The notes under the pieces: generated by a model
Told to the model about the DNA's origin: nothing
Seen by the model: only the letters and a program-made list of their open reading frames with translations
The model's database searches: none
Position numbers and translations under genes: made by a program
Shown: one piece after another, positions 49,865-58,120 of the stretch
How the letters are laid out: every line of letters starts with the position of its first letter
Position numbering within the stretch: position 1 is the first letter of the stretch
From: CAWDVK01 sp963805715
GTDB taxonomy: Bacteria; Actinomycetota; Actinomycetes; Streptosporangiales; Streptosporangiaceae
Assembly: GCA_963805715.1 (NCBI GenBank)
Contig: CAWDVK010000017.1
Location: forward strand, 124,001-188,000
Direction: 5' to 3'
Length of the DNA: 64,000 nucleotides

Positions 49865-50650
49865 CTACGCGTCGGCGGTGTTGCGCTCATAGATGAGGCG
49901 CAGGCCGATCAGCGTCAGCCACGGCTCGTACGCGTCGATGACCCCCACCTCGTCGATCACCAGCGGCGCGAGGCCCCCGGTCGCGATGATCGTGACCGAG
50001 TCCGGATCACCCGGCGCCAGCTCGGCGGCCATCCTGGTCACGATTCCCTCGACCTGGCCGGCGAAGCCGAAGATGATGCCCGACTGCAGCGCCTCGACAG
50101 TGCTCTTGCCGATCACCCGGCCGGGCCTGGCCAGCTCGACCTTCAGCAGCTGGGCGGCGCGGCGGGAGAGCGCGTCCACGGAGATCTCGATGCCGGGCGC
50201 GAGCGCGCCGCCAACGAACTCGCCGCGCTCGCTGACCGCGTCGAAGTTCGTGGACGTGCCGAAGTCGACGACGATGGCGGGCCCGCCATAGAGGTGCATG
50301 GCGGCGGCCGCGTTCGTGATCCGGTCGCTGCCGACCTCCTTGGGATTGTCGTACCGGACGGGCACACCGGTCTTCACGCCCGGCTCCACGATGACCGCAG
50401 GGACATCGCCGTAATACCGGCGGCACATCTCCCGCATCTCGTGCAGCACCGACGGGACGGTGCAGCAGAGCGCGATGCCGCTGATGTCGGGCTGCAGCGC
50501 GCTCTGGCCCATCAGGCCCTGCAGGATCACCGCGAGCTCATCGGCGGTCCGCACCGGGTCGGTGGCGATCCGCCAGTGCTCGACGACCTCGGTGCCATCG
50601 AACACGCCGAGGACCGTGTTGGTGTTCCCGACGTCGATCGCCAGCAGCAT
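49865..50650 (-). CDS. coaX: Type III pantothenate kinase
   Basis: 261 aa. First step of CoA synthesis. The ASKHA phosphate loop MLLAIDVGNTNTVLGVFDG is at the N-terminus, then GSDRITNAAAAMHLYGGPAIVVDFGTSTNFD and GGALAPGIEISVDAL. I chose ATG 50650 because CoaX proteins start exactly at this motif; an in-frame start nine codons upstream (50677) exists. A GGAGG lies 16 bases before. panC, for pantothenate itself, is in the same gene run. Confidence 0.94.
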   Translation of the reverse strand: MLLAIDVGNTNTVLGVFDGTEVVEHWRIATDPVRTADELAVILQGLMGQSALQPDISGIALCCTVPSVLHEMREMCRRYYGDVPAVIVEPGVKTGVPVRYDNPKEVGSDRITNAAAAMHLYGGPAIVVDFGTSTNFDAVSERGEFVGGALAPGIEISVDALSRRAAQLLKVELARPGRVIGKSTVEALQSGIIFGFAGQVEGIVTRMAAELAPGDPDSVTIIATGGLAPLVIDEVGVIDAYEPWLTLIGLRLIYERNTADA

Positions 50651-50734
50651 CTTTCCCGCGCCTCCCGCCTTGGCCATTCTTGCTACCCGCCTCCCCTCCT
50701 TGCCGCCCCAGCCCGCCCTTCCCGCCGGTACTGC

Positions 50735-51691
50735 CTAGCCGGGCCCGGCCAGGTCAAGGCCGATGTCGAGGGCCGGCGCTGAGTGGGTCAGCGCGCCGAC
50801 CGCGAGATAGTCGACGCCGGTCTCGGCGACCGCGCGCGCGCTCGCCAGCGTCAGGCCGCCGCTGGCCTCCAGCCGGGCCCGGCCCGCCGCCAGCCGGACC
50901 GCCTCCGCCAGCTGCGGGACGGTGAAGTTGTCGAGCAGGATCAGCTCCGCGCCGGCCGCCACCGCCTCGGCGACCTGAGCGAGAGTGTCGCATTCCACCT
51001 CGACCGGCAGCCCGCCGGCGCGCGCGGTGACGGCCGCGAACGCGGCAGCCACGGATCCGGCGGCGGCGACATGGTTGTCCTTGATCAGCGCCGCGTCGGC
51101 CAGGGACATCCGGTGGTTCACGCCGCCTCCGCAGCGGACGGCGTACTTCTCCAGCGCGCGCAGGCCCGGCAGGGTCTTGCGGGTATCCCTGATCTGCGCC
51201 CCGGTGCCGGCCACGGCGTCCACCCAGCGCCGGGTCAGCGTCGCGATGCCGGACAGATGGCAGAGCAGGTTCAGCGCGGTGCGCTCAGCGGTCAGGATGG
51301 GCTCGATCCGGCCGGTGACGGTCAGCAGCGGCTGGCCTGCGGCAGCCGTGTCCCCGTCGTCGGCGCGAGCCAGGAACCGCACCGGATCGGGCTGCGAAAC
51401 GGCCCACATCACCAGCTCGGCGACCGGTACTCCGGCCACCACGCCGGGGGTCCTGGCCACCAGGTCCGCCCGGCCGCGGGCGGCCGGTGCGATCGTGGCG
51501 CGGGTGGTCACGTCGGCTCCCCCGGCCAGGTCCTCGGCCAGCGCCGCGCGGACCACCCCCAGGGTGGCCGCGGGATCGAGCCCGGCCGCGCTCAGCCGGG
51601 CGGCCAGGCCGGCCGGCGGGCGGGCGGCTGCGGTCGCGTCCGGCCCCGCTGGCGCGCCCTGAGCGCGGCGCCCGGTGTCCGGCTCAGCCAT
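50735..51691 (-). CDS. nadC: Nicotinate-nucleotide pyrophosphorylase (quinolinate phosphoribosyltransferase)
   Basis: 318 aa. Makes nicotinate mononucleotide from quinolinate and PRPP. Marks: ALAEDLAGGADVTT, TRKTLPGLRALEKYAVRCGGGVNHR and LIKDNH, VEVECDTL, LLDNFTV, EASGGLT. The N-terminal ~30 residues are an Ala/Pro extension. The ATG overlaps the nadB stop by eight bases, so the two are coupled. Confidence 0.95.
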   Translation of the reverse strand: MAEPDTGRRAQGAPAGPDATAAARPPAGLAARLSAAGLDPAATLGVVRAALAEDLAGGADVTTRATIAPAARGRADLVARTPGVVAGVPVAELVMWAVSQPDPVRFLARADDGDTAAAGQPLLTVTGRIEPILTAERTALNLLCHLSGIATLTRRWVDAVAGTGAQIRDTRKTLPGLRALEKYAVRCGGGVNHRMSLADAALIKDNHVAAAGSVAAAFAAVTARAGGLPVEVECDTLAQVAEAVAAGAELILLDNFTVPQLAEAVRLAAGRARLEASGGLTLASARAVAETGVDYLAVGALTHSAPALDIGLDLAGPG

Positions 51692-53324
51692 GGCGAGCCG
51701 GCTCGAAAACGGTGCTCAGGCCGTCCCGGCCGAGAGTGACGACCAGGTGACCGAGCCAGCTGTCGGACGGATCGGGGTAGTCCTCCCGCCAGTGACTGCC
51801 GCGCGTCTCCTGCCGGGCCGCAGCCGAGCTGACCAGGGCTGACGCGACCAGGTGCAGGTTGGTCGCCTCCCAGGCGCTGGCGCAGGGCTTCTGGGTAGCC
51901 TGCTCGCCGAGCCGCGCGAGCTCGGCGGCGGCCGCCGCCAGGCCGTCCCCGGTCCGCAGCACTCCGGCGCTGGCTGACATGAGCTGCTGCAGCGGTGGCA
52001 GGACGGCAGGATCGAGCAGGCCCGGCGGCCGCGGGTCCGGCGCAGGCTGCGGGCTCGGTGGCAGGCGCGCGCCCAGGTCCGCGCCGATGCGCTCGGCGAA
52101 CACCAGGCCTTCGAGCAGCGAGTTGGAGGCCAGCCGGTTGGCACCGTGAACTCCGGTGCAGGCGGCCTCGCCGCAGGCATACAGACCGGCCACGCTGGTC
52201 CGGCCGCTGGCGTCGGTCCTGATCCCGCCGCTCGCGTAGTGCGCGGCAGGCACGACCGGGATCAGCTCGCTGACCGGATCGATCCCGTGCTCGCGGCAGC
52301 TGGCGAGAATGGTCGGGAACCGGTGCTGCCAGGTCTGCGCGCCCAGCTGGCGGCCGTCCAGCCAGACGTGCTGGCTGCCCTCGCTCATCGTCACCCGCAT
52401 GATCGCCTTGGCGACCACATCCCGCGGGGCCAGGTCGGCCAGCGGATGCTGACCGGCCATGAACCGCCGCCCGGCGCCGTCCACCAGGAACGCGCCCTCG
52501 CCCCTGACCGCTTCGGAAATCAGCGGCTGGCGGCCGCGGGCAGCCGCGCCCAGCCAGAGCACCGTCGGGTGGAACTGCACGAATTCCAGGTCCGCCGCCT
52601 CGGCGCCGGCCCGCAGGGCGAGTGCCACGCCATCGCCGGTCGAGACCGCGGGGTTGGTGGTGGCCGAGTAGACCTGCCCGATGCCGCCGGTGGCCAGCAC
52701 GACCGCCCTGGCGTGCACGGCACCCACGCCGTCTTGCTCGCCCTCGCCGAGCACGTGCAGCGTGATCCCGGCCGCCCGGCCGCTGGCCGACATCAGCAGG
52801 TCGATGGCCAGGGCGTGCTCGATGACCTCGAGGTTGCCGCCGTCCTGCGCGTCAGCCAGCGCGTGCAGCAGCGCACGGGAGATCTCCGCGCCGGTCGCAT
52901 CACCGCCTGCGTGCGCGATCCGGCTGCGCAGGTGACCGCCCTCGCGGGTCAGCGCCAGCGGCCCGGCAGGCTCCGCATCGAAGATGGCGCCCAGCGCGAT
53001 CAGCCGCCGTACGGCGCCGGGACCATCCGTCACCAGGGCCCGGACGGCGTCCGGATCGCACAGGCCCGCGCCGGCCGTCAGGGTGTCGCGCATGTGCTGC
53101 TCAGGGGAATCGCCCGGGCCCAGCGCGGCCGCGACGCCGCCCTGGGCCCAGCGGGTGGAGCCGTCGTCGAGTACGGACTTTGTGGCGAGCAGGATCCTGG
53201 CCTCCGGCCGCGCGCTTCGGGCGGCGAGAACCGCGGTCACGCCTGCGATGCCCGATCCCACCACGACGATGTCGGCGTCCCGGCGCCAGCCAGGCGGCGG
53301 CGCGAGCAGGCGGCGGGCGATCAC
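51684..53324 (-). CDS. nadB: L-aspartate oxidase
   Basis: 546 aa FAD enzyme making iminoaspartate for NAD synthesis. The dinucleotide fold VVGSGIAGVTAVLAARSA opens the protein; then TRWAQGGVAAALGPGD, HEX-type active-site region EFVQFHPTVLW, and HYASGGIRTDASGRTSVAGLYACGEAACTGVHGANRLASNSLLEGLVF. The C-terminal helical domain is intact. The start overlaps panC by four bases. nadA is not in the window. Confidence 0.94.
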   Translation of the reverse strand: MIARRLLAPPPGWRRDADIVVVGSGIAGVTAVLAARSARPEARILLATKSVLDDGSTRWAQGGVAAALGPGDSPEQHMRDTLTAGAGLCDPDAVRALVTDGPGAVRRLIALGAIFDAEPAGPLALTREGGHLRSRIAHAGGDATGAEISRALLHALADAQDGGNLEVIEHALAIDLLMSASGRAAGITLHVLGEGEQDGVGAVHARAVVLATGGIGQVYSATTNPAVSTGDGVALALRAGAEAADLEFVQFHPTVLWLGAAARGRQPLISEAVRGEGAFLVDGAGRRFMAGQHPLADLAPRDVVAKAIMRVTMSEGSQHVWLDGRQLGAQTWQHRFPTILASCREHGIDPVSELIPVVPAAHYASGGIRTDASGRTSVAGLYACGEAACTGVHGANRLASNSLLEGLVFAERIGADLGARLPPSPQPAPDPRPPGLLDPAVLPPLQQLMSASAGVLRTGDGLAAAAAELARLGEQATQKPCASAWEATNLHLVASALVSSAAARQETRGSHWREDYPDPSDSWLGHLVVTLGRDGLSTVFEPARHG

Positions 53325-54190
53325 CGCGGGCCGCCGAACGTCAGCAGCGCATTGTCGATCAGCCTGGTGCTGCCGACCCGCCCGGCGACCAGCAGCAGCG
53401 CCGGGCCGGCGTGGCCATCGCCGACCGGCCCGAAGCTGCGGGGATCGGCCAGCGCCAGGTAATCGGGCTCGAATGGCGGATCCGCCTTGGCTGCCCCGTC
53501 CAGTACCGCCCCGGCTGCCGCCACGGCCGCTGACGGGCCGCCACGGGCGGCCGAGGCCGCGGCGGCGAGAGCGCGCGGCAAGGCCAGGGCGGTGACCCGG
53601 TCGGCGGGCCGCAGGTAGGCATTGCGGCTGGACGTGGCCAGCCCGTCCGGGTCACGGTGGATCGGCGCCGCTGCGATCTCGACACCGAGATCGAGGTCAG
53701 CGACCATCTGCCGGACCAGCGCGAGCTGCTGAGCGTCCTTCTCGCCGAACACCGCGATGTCCGGAGCCGTCAGCTGCAGCAGCTTCAGTACCACGGTGAG
53801 CACGCCGCCGAAGAAGCCCGGCCGGAACTCACCTTCCAGCACCCGGCCGACCGGACCGGGGTCGACGGTGACCTGCGGCGCGGCCGGGTACATCTGCGCG
53901 GCCGATGGCGCGAAAACCGCGGCGACGCCCTCCTGGCTGCAGATGGCCAGGTCCTGCCCGGGCATCCGCGGGTACCGGCCGAAGTCCTCCCCGGCGCCGA
54001 ACTGGAGCGGGTTGACGAAGATCGAGACCAGCACGCTGCCGGACGGCCCGGCGCACGCACGCGCCAGCCGGAACAGCGAGCGGTGCCCGTCGTGCAGCGC
54101 TCCCATGGTGGGTACGAGCACGACCGGACGGCTCAGGATGGCGCGCGTGGCCGCGAGGCCGATCCTGCTCCGGGCGAGCATCGGGGTCAT
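53321..54190 (-). CDS. panC: Pantothenate synthetase (pantoate-beta-alanine ligase)
   Basis: 289 aa. ATP-dependent joining of pantoate and beta-alanine. Marks: VLVPTMGALHDGHRSLFRLAR (HIGH-like), VFVNPLQF-type segment (SIFVNPLQFGAGEDF), FGEKDAQQLALVRQMV, and DGLATSSRNAYL. The start overlaps the DUF2520 gene by four bases and the stop overlaps nadB by four. Confidence 0.95.
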   Translation of the reverse strand: MTPMLARSRIGLAATRAILSRPVVLVPTMGALHDGHRSLFRLARACAGPSGSVLVSIFVNPLQFGAGEDFGRYPRMPGQDLAICSQEGVAAVFAPSAAQMYPAAPQVTVDPGPVGRVLEGEFRPGFFGGVLTVVLKLLQLTAPDIAVFGEKDAQQLALVRQMVADLDLGVEIAAAPIHRDPDGLATSSRNAYLRPADRVTALALPRALAAAASAARGGPSAAVAAAGAVLDGAAKADPPFEPDYLALADPRSFGPVGDGHAGPALLLVAGRVGSTRLIDNALLTFGGPR

Positions 54191-55116
54191 CGACGGGCCT
54201 CGGCCAGCACATCCAGGAGCCGCTGGGCGTCTGGTGCCGCCAGCGTTCCTGCCGCCAGGGCGCGATCGGCCGTCAGCCGGGCCAGCGCGAGGTAGGCGGG
54301 CAGCGTCTGCGGCGCGACGGCCCGCAGCGCGGCCAGGTGGCTGGCGACAGTATCGGCATCGCCGCGGGCCACCGGGCCGGTCAGTGCCGCGTCCCCGAGT
54401 CGCAGCGAGTTGTCCAGGGCCGCCGACAGCAGCGGGCCGAGCAGCCGGGCCGGGTCGGCGACGCCGGCCTCGCGGAGCAGGTCGCAGCCCTGCACCACGA
54501 GGGTGACGAGATGGTTGGCGGCACCCGCGATGGCCGCGTGGTAGAGATCGCGGTTTTCCTCGGCAATGAAGACCGGCTCTCCGCCCATCTCCATGACCAG
54601 CGCCTCGGCGGCCGTCCGCAGTTGCGGCGGTGCCGTCACCCCGAAGCTGATTCCCGCCAGCCGGTCGACGTCGTCGGGGCGCCCGGTAAAGGTCATCACC
54701 GGGTGCAGGGCCAGCGGCAGCGCGCCATGGCGGACGGCAGGCTCCAGTACCGCCAGGCCGTGCCGGCCGCTGGCATGCGCCAGCATGCGCCCGGCCAGCG
54801 GCGCTCCGGTCGCCGCCAGGCCGGCCACCAGGCCGGGCAGCACGTCGTCGGGAACGGTCAGCAGCACCAGGTCGGCGCTCGCGATAACCTCGTCAGGTTG
54901 CAGCACGGGGGTGCCCGGCAGCGAGCGCTCAAGCCGCCGCAGTGAGGCCAGGGACAGCGCCGAGACGGCGGCGATGCGGTGCCCGGCGCGGCCCAGCGCG
55001 ACCGCGAGCGCCGTGCCGACACGGCCGGCGCCGACCACGCCAACGGCCAGCTGCGCCGGATGGCGGGATCGCGAGCTAGCCTGACTGGCCTGGTCGCGGT
55101 GGTTCTCGCTGGTCAT
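54187..55116 (-). CDS. Rossmann-like/DUF2520 oxidoreductase
   Basis: 309 aa. N-terminal NAD(P)-binding fold (VGVVGAGRVGTALAVALGRAGH) and a C-terminal helical DUF2520 domain (HPVMTFTGRPDDVDRLAGISFGV; YHAAIAGAANHLVTLV). DUF2520 genes are regularly found before panC in actinobacteria. The fold resembles ketopantoate reductase-like enzymes, so a part in pantothenate supply is plausible but unproven. Confidence 0.85.
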   Translation of the reverse strand: MTSENHRDQASQASSRSRHPAQLAVGVVGAGRVGTALAVALGRAGHRIAAVSALSLASLRRLERSLPGTPVLQPDEVIASADLVLLTVPDDVLPGLVAGLAATGAPLAGRMLAHASGRHGLAVLEPAVRHGALPLALHPVMTFTGRPDDVDRLAGISFGVTAPPQLRTAAEALVMEMGGEPVFIAEENRDLYHAAIAGAANHLVTLVVQGCDLLREAGVADPARLLGPLLSAALDNSLRLGDAALTGPVARGDADTVASHLAALRAVAPQTLPAYLALARLTADRALAAGTLAAPDAQRLLDVLAEARR

Positions 55117-55200
55117 TTCGTTCCAGTCCTCGCCGGGTACCGGACGGCGAGGATCAGCATAGCCGCGCCCGGCCGCGCTGCGGCCGACCGCAGGGCATGA

Positions 55201-55563
55201 TCAGAGATCGCAGGCAGTCCGGTGCTTCGGCTGGTAGAGCCCGATCTGGCCGGCTCCCGGCACCCGGAGACTTGTCAGCAGGCCGAATCCGGCCTCGGTC
55301 ACCGGCGCGGTGAACTCGGCTCCCTTCGCGGTCAGCTCCTCGACAGTCCGGCCGATGTCATCGCACATCAGGTACAGCTCATGCCGGCCGCCCGGCGCCG
55401 CGGGCTCAGCTGCCGGGTGAATACCGAGCTCGGCCGGCGGCAGCTGGAAGATGAGCCAGCCGCCGCGGGCGTCCACGTGGGGCATGCCAAGCACGTCGCG
55501 GAAGAAAGCGCGGGCCTGGTCAGCGTCGGTGGCGTAGATGATGGCATGCGTACCGGTTATCAT
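55201..55563 (-). CDS. VOC-family (glyoxalase/bleomycin-resistance fold) protein
   Basis: 120 aa, two beta-alpha-beta-beta-beta modules: GTHAIIYATDADQARAFFRDVLGM and GRHELYLMCDDIGRTVEELTAKGAEF, then GLLTSLRVPGAGQIGLYQPKH. Metal-site residues (His, Glu) are at usual places. ATG 55563 has GGGAG eight bases upstream; the open frame upstream lacks homology. Function unknown; could be an isomerase, lyase or binding protein. Confidence 0.85.
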   Translation of the reverse strand: MITGTHAIIYATDADQARAFFRDVLGMPHVDARGGWLIFQLPPAELGIHPAAEPAAPGGRHELYLMCDDIGRTVEELTAKGAEFTAPVTEAGFGLLTSLRVPGAGQIGLYQPKHRTACDL

Positions 55564-55639
55564 CGCTACTCCCGTTCTGCCGGAAAACCTGGCCGATGCG
55601 CCTGCGCCACGGCCGCGGGCTGCCGCGCGACCCAGCCCG

Positions 55640-56125
55640 TCACCGCCGGTCAGCCTGGCGGCTGCCAGGCCGCTGGCTGTCCTCGCCGTCCGGCGGCTCC
55701 GGCGAGCGGCAGCAGCGCTCCAGGTACAGAGCGGCGGCGACCAGGACCGCGGCCGCGAGGACGGTGCCCGCGGCGGCCAGCGCATCGGAGCGCGGTACCA
55801 CCTTCTGCAGCGAGCCGGCCACGTAGATCAGGAACCCGGCGGCCAGGCCGCCGAGTGCTGCCGCCGCCGCTGAGCTCGCCTTGGCCAGGGCGGCGAGCCG
55901 GACCACGGCCGTCGGCTCGAACGGCTTGCCGGAGCCGCGCCCGGCCAGCCGCGCCCGCAGGTTCCGGCCGGCCATCCACTCACCCAGAGCCAGCAGGAGC
56001 AGGGCCGGCACGGCCGTCCACGGCAGGAGCGGCAGGCTGGCAAACGTCATGCTGACGACGAGCCAGGCCAGCAGGGCGGCGACGATCGCGATGAGAGCCA
56101 CGTTTCGCGGCCTGGTCGGCTTCAC
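55640..56125 (-). CDS. DUF3180 family membrane protein
   Basis: 161 aa with four helices (LIAIVAALLAWLVVSM; PWTAVPALLLLALGEWM; ALAKASSAAAAALGGLAAGFLIYV; LAAAGTVLAAAVLVAAALYLE) and a charged tail. DUF3180 genes follow folK in most actinobacteria; function unknown. The GTG start overlaps the folBK stop by four bases. Confidence 0.88.
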   Translation of the reverse strand: MKPTRPRNVALIAIVAALLAWLVVSMTFASLPLLPWTAVPALLLLALGEWMAGRNLRARLAGRGSGKPFEPTAVVRLAALAKASSAAAAALGGLAAGFLIYVAGSLQKVVPRSDALAAAGTVLAAAVLVAAALYLERCCRSPEPPDGEDSQRPGSRQADRR

Positions 56126-57012
56126 GCGGTCACTGCCTCCCCCGCTCCCCGCGGCAGCGTGAGCGTCTCAGCCAGCCGCCGGATGCCCGACGTGCCGGTT
56201 GCTGCCAGCAGGGCGGCGACCGGCCCGTGCCCGGGCAGTCGCGCGTCCGGCGCCACGTCCAGCCATGGCGCGAGCACGAATGCCCGCTCGTGCGCGCGCG
56301 GATGCGGCAGCGTCAGCACCGGGTCATCGCTGATCTCCTCGCCGCAGGCAACGATGTCGGCATCCAGCGTCCTGGGCCCCCACCGCCGGCTCCGCACCCG
56401 TCCCAGCGCGGCCTCGGCGGCCTGACAGCGGGCCAGGATCTCCGGAGCGGGCAGCGTGCTGCTGGCCAGCAGCACCACGTTCAGGTAGTCACCCTGCTCC
56501 GGGCCGCCGACCGGGTCCGTCTCGTAGACCGGCGAGACGGCCGTGCAGGTCAGCTCGGGACCGCACAGCTCCTCTAGCCCGCGCTGCAGGCTGGCCAGCC
56601 GATCGCCGAGATTGCTGCCGAGCGCCAGCACGACCGTGCGGCCAGCCGCGGGCTGGCCACGGCGGATCGTGACGGCAATGTCGCTGACCGGCTGGCCCAC
56701 GGGGGCCTGCGGCTTGTGCACCGTGATCTCGACCTCGCGCACGGCCTGATCCTCGAGGCACGCCGCCGCCAGCCGCTGCGCCAGGGTCTCGATCAGGGCG
56801 ACCGGGGGGCCCGACACGATCGCGGCCAGGCGGCCGGCCACCGCGCCGTAGTCAACCGTCAGCGAAAGATCGTCGGCCTCCGCGGCCGACCGGGTGTCCA
56901 CCCACAGCACCGCGTCCACCACGAACTCCTGCCCGCTGGCGCGCTCATGGTCGAATACGCCGTGCCGTCCGAACCCGCGCAGCCCGAGCAGCGATATCCG
57001 GTCCCGACTCAT
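56122..57012 (-). CDS. folBK: FolB-FolK fusion: dihydroneopterin aldolase / HPPK
   Basis: 296 aa. Residues ~1-120 are dihydroneopterin aldolase (RISLLGLRGFGRHGVFDHERASGQ; TLAQRLA...VREVEITVHKPQAP). Residues ~128-285 are 6-hydroxymethyl-dihydropterin pyrophosphokinase (VLALGSNLGDR; GPRTLDADIV; LPHPRAHERAFVLAPW). Many actinobacteria have two separate genes; here one frame covers both steps of the folate pathway. ATG 57012 overlaps the folP stop (ATGA). Confidence 0.93.
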   Translation of the reverse strand: MSRDRISLLGLRGFGRHGVFDHERASGQEFVVDAVLWVDTRSAAEADDLSLTVDYGAVAGRLAAIVSGPPVALIETLAQRLAAACLEDQAVREVEITVHKPQAPVGQPVSDIAVTIRRGQPAAGRTVVLALGSNLGDRLASLQRGLEELCGPELTCTAVSPVYETDPVGGPEQGDYLNVVLLASSTLPAPEILARCQAAEAALGRVRSRRWGPRTLDADIVACGEEISDDPVLTLPHPRAHERAFVLAPWLDVAPDARLPGHGPVAALLAATGTSGIRRLAETLTLPRGAGEAVTA

Positions 57013-58088
57013 GCCGGGCCGCCTGCCCTGGCCTGCGCGCAGGCGCCCGCTTCCGCCGCGGTGCCGGCATCGGGGCCGGGCCCGCGCGGCGCGCTGGCCT
57101 CCTGCCGCCAGCGGGCCGCGACCCGGACCGCGTCCGCATTGGCCGGCACCCGGTGCACCCGGACGCACCAGGCTCCCGCCACGGCCACGAGCGCGGTGAG
57201 GGCTACCGTGGCATCATCACCGCCGGCGAAGGACCTGGGCTCGCCGTCGGGGCCGGCCAGCAGCGTGCCGAGGAATCTCTTCCTGGAGGCGCCGACCAGT
57301 ACGGGGAAGGGCACCCCGAAGCCGTCCAGGCAGCCGACTTCGCTGACCCTGGCCAGCAGCTGCCAGTTATGCTCGGCGAGCTTCGCGAAGCCCAGGCCGG
57401 GATCCACGATGACCTGGGCCGGGTCAATGCCGGCCTCGAGCAGGGTCCGCAGCCGCTGGCCGAGCTCGGCCCTGACCTCGCTGACCACGTCGGCATAGAC
57501 GGCCGGGCGGTACATGTCACGGCTGTGCCCGCGCCAGTGCACGACGACGTACGGCACCCCGGCCGCGGCTATCAGCCTGGCCATGGGGGGATCGGCGAGG
57601 CCGCCGCTCACGTCGTTCACCATGCGGGCACCCGCTTCCAGCGCGCGCTCGGCCACCGCCGCCCGCATGGTGTCGATGCTGACCGGGACGCCTGCCTGCG
57701 CGAGCCGGGTGACGACCGGGATCACCCGGCTGAGCTCCTCCGCCGGGGTGACGCGCTCTGCTCCCGGCCTGGTCGACTCGCCGCCGACGTCGATGATGTC
57801 CGCGCCCTGACCGGCGAGCTCCTGTCCGTGCTCAATCGCCGCGCCGGCCGAGAACCAGCTGCCCCCGTCGGAAAAGGAGTCCGGGGTGACGTTCACGACT
57901 CCCATGACCAGGCAGCGGTCCGGGCTGGGCAGGCCCGGCGGCCCCGCGGGACGGTCCGGGCTGGGCGGACGGCCCGGGCTGGGCGGGCGGTCCGGGCTGG
58001 GCGGGCGGGACGGGCTGGGGGGGCGGGCGTCAAGAGCCCGTCCTGACCTCGCGCCTGCTGCGGACTCGGCGTCCATGCTGCCCGTCAT
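57009..58088 (-). CDS. folP: Dihydropteroate synthase with Pro-rich N-terminal extension
   Basis: About 359 aa. Condenses DHPPP with p-aminobenzoate; the sulfonamide target. Core: MGVVNVTPDSFSDGG, DIIDVGGESTRPGA, VSIDTMRAAVAE, MVNDVSGG, DPGLGFAK, VGASRKRFLG. Before the core are ~55 residues of PPSPxR repeats encoded by 18-bp DNA repeats, and a low-complexity tail follows it. ATG 58088 has TAGATT seven bases upstream, supporting this start and a leaderless mRNA. Confidence 0.93.
   Translation of the reverse strand: MTGSMDAESAAGARSGRALDARPPSPSRPPSPDRPPSPGRPPSPDRPAGPPGLPSPDRCLVMGVVNVTPDSFSDGGSWFSAGAAIEHGQELAGQGADIIDVGGESTRPGAERVTPAEELSRVIPVVTRLAQAGVPVSIDTMRAAVAERALEAGARMVNDVSGGLADPPMARLIAAAGVPYVVVHWRGHSRDMYRPAVYADVVSEVRAELGQRLRTLLEAGIDPAQVIVDPGLGFAKLAEHNWQLLARVSEVGCLDGFGVPFPVLVGASRKRFLGTLLAGPDGEPRSFAGGDDATVALTALVAVAGAWCVRVHRVPANADAVRVAARWRQEASAPRGPGPDAGTAAEAGACAQARAGGPA
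57952..58023. repeat. 18-bp tandem repeat inside folP
   Basis: Four units of about cggtccgggctgggcggg with one to three differences. In frame they add RPPSP(D/G) units to the N-terminal extension, so unit number can vary without frameshift. Confidence 0.85.
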
Positions 58089-58095
58089 AGCGGCC

Positions 58096-58101
58096 AATCT
58101 A
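58096..58101 (-). promoter_or_regulatory. TAGATT -10-like element of folP
   Basis: TANNNT hexamer seven bases before the folP ATG, in the 32-base gap after the MprF-like gene. Confidence 0.5.
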
Positions 58102-58120
58102 CGATCCGGCCGCCAGTCCG

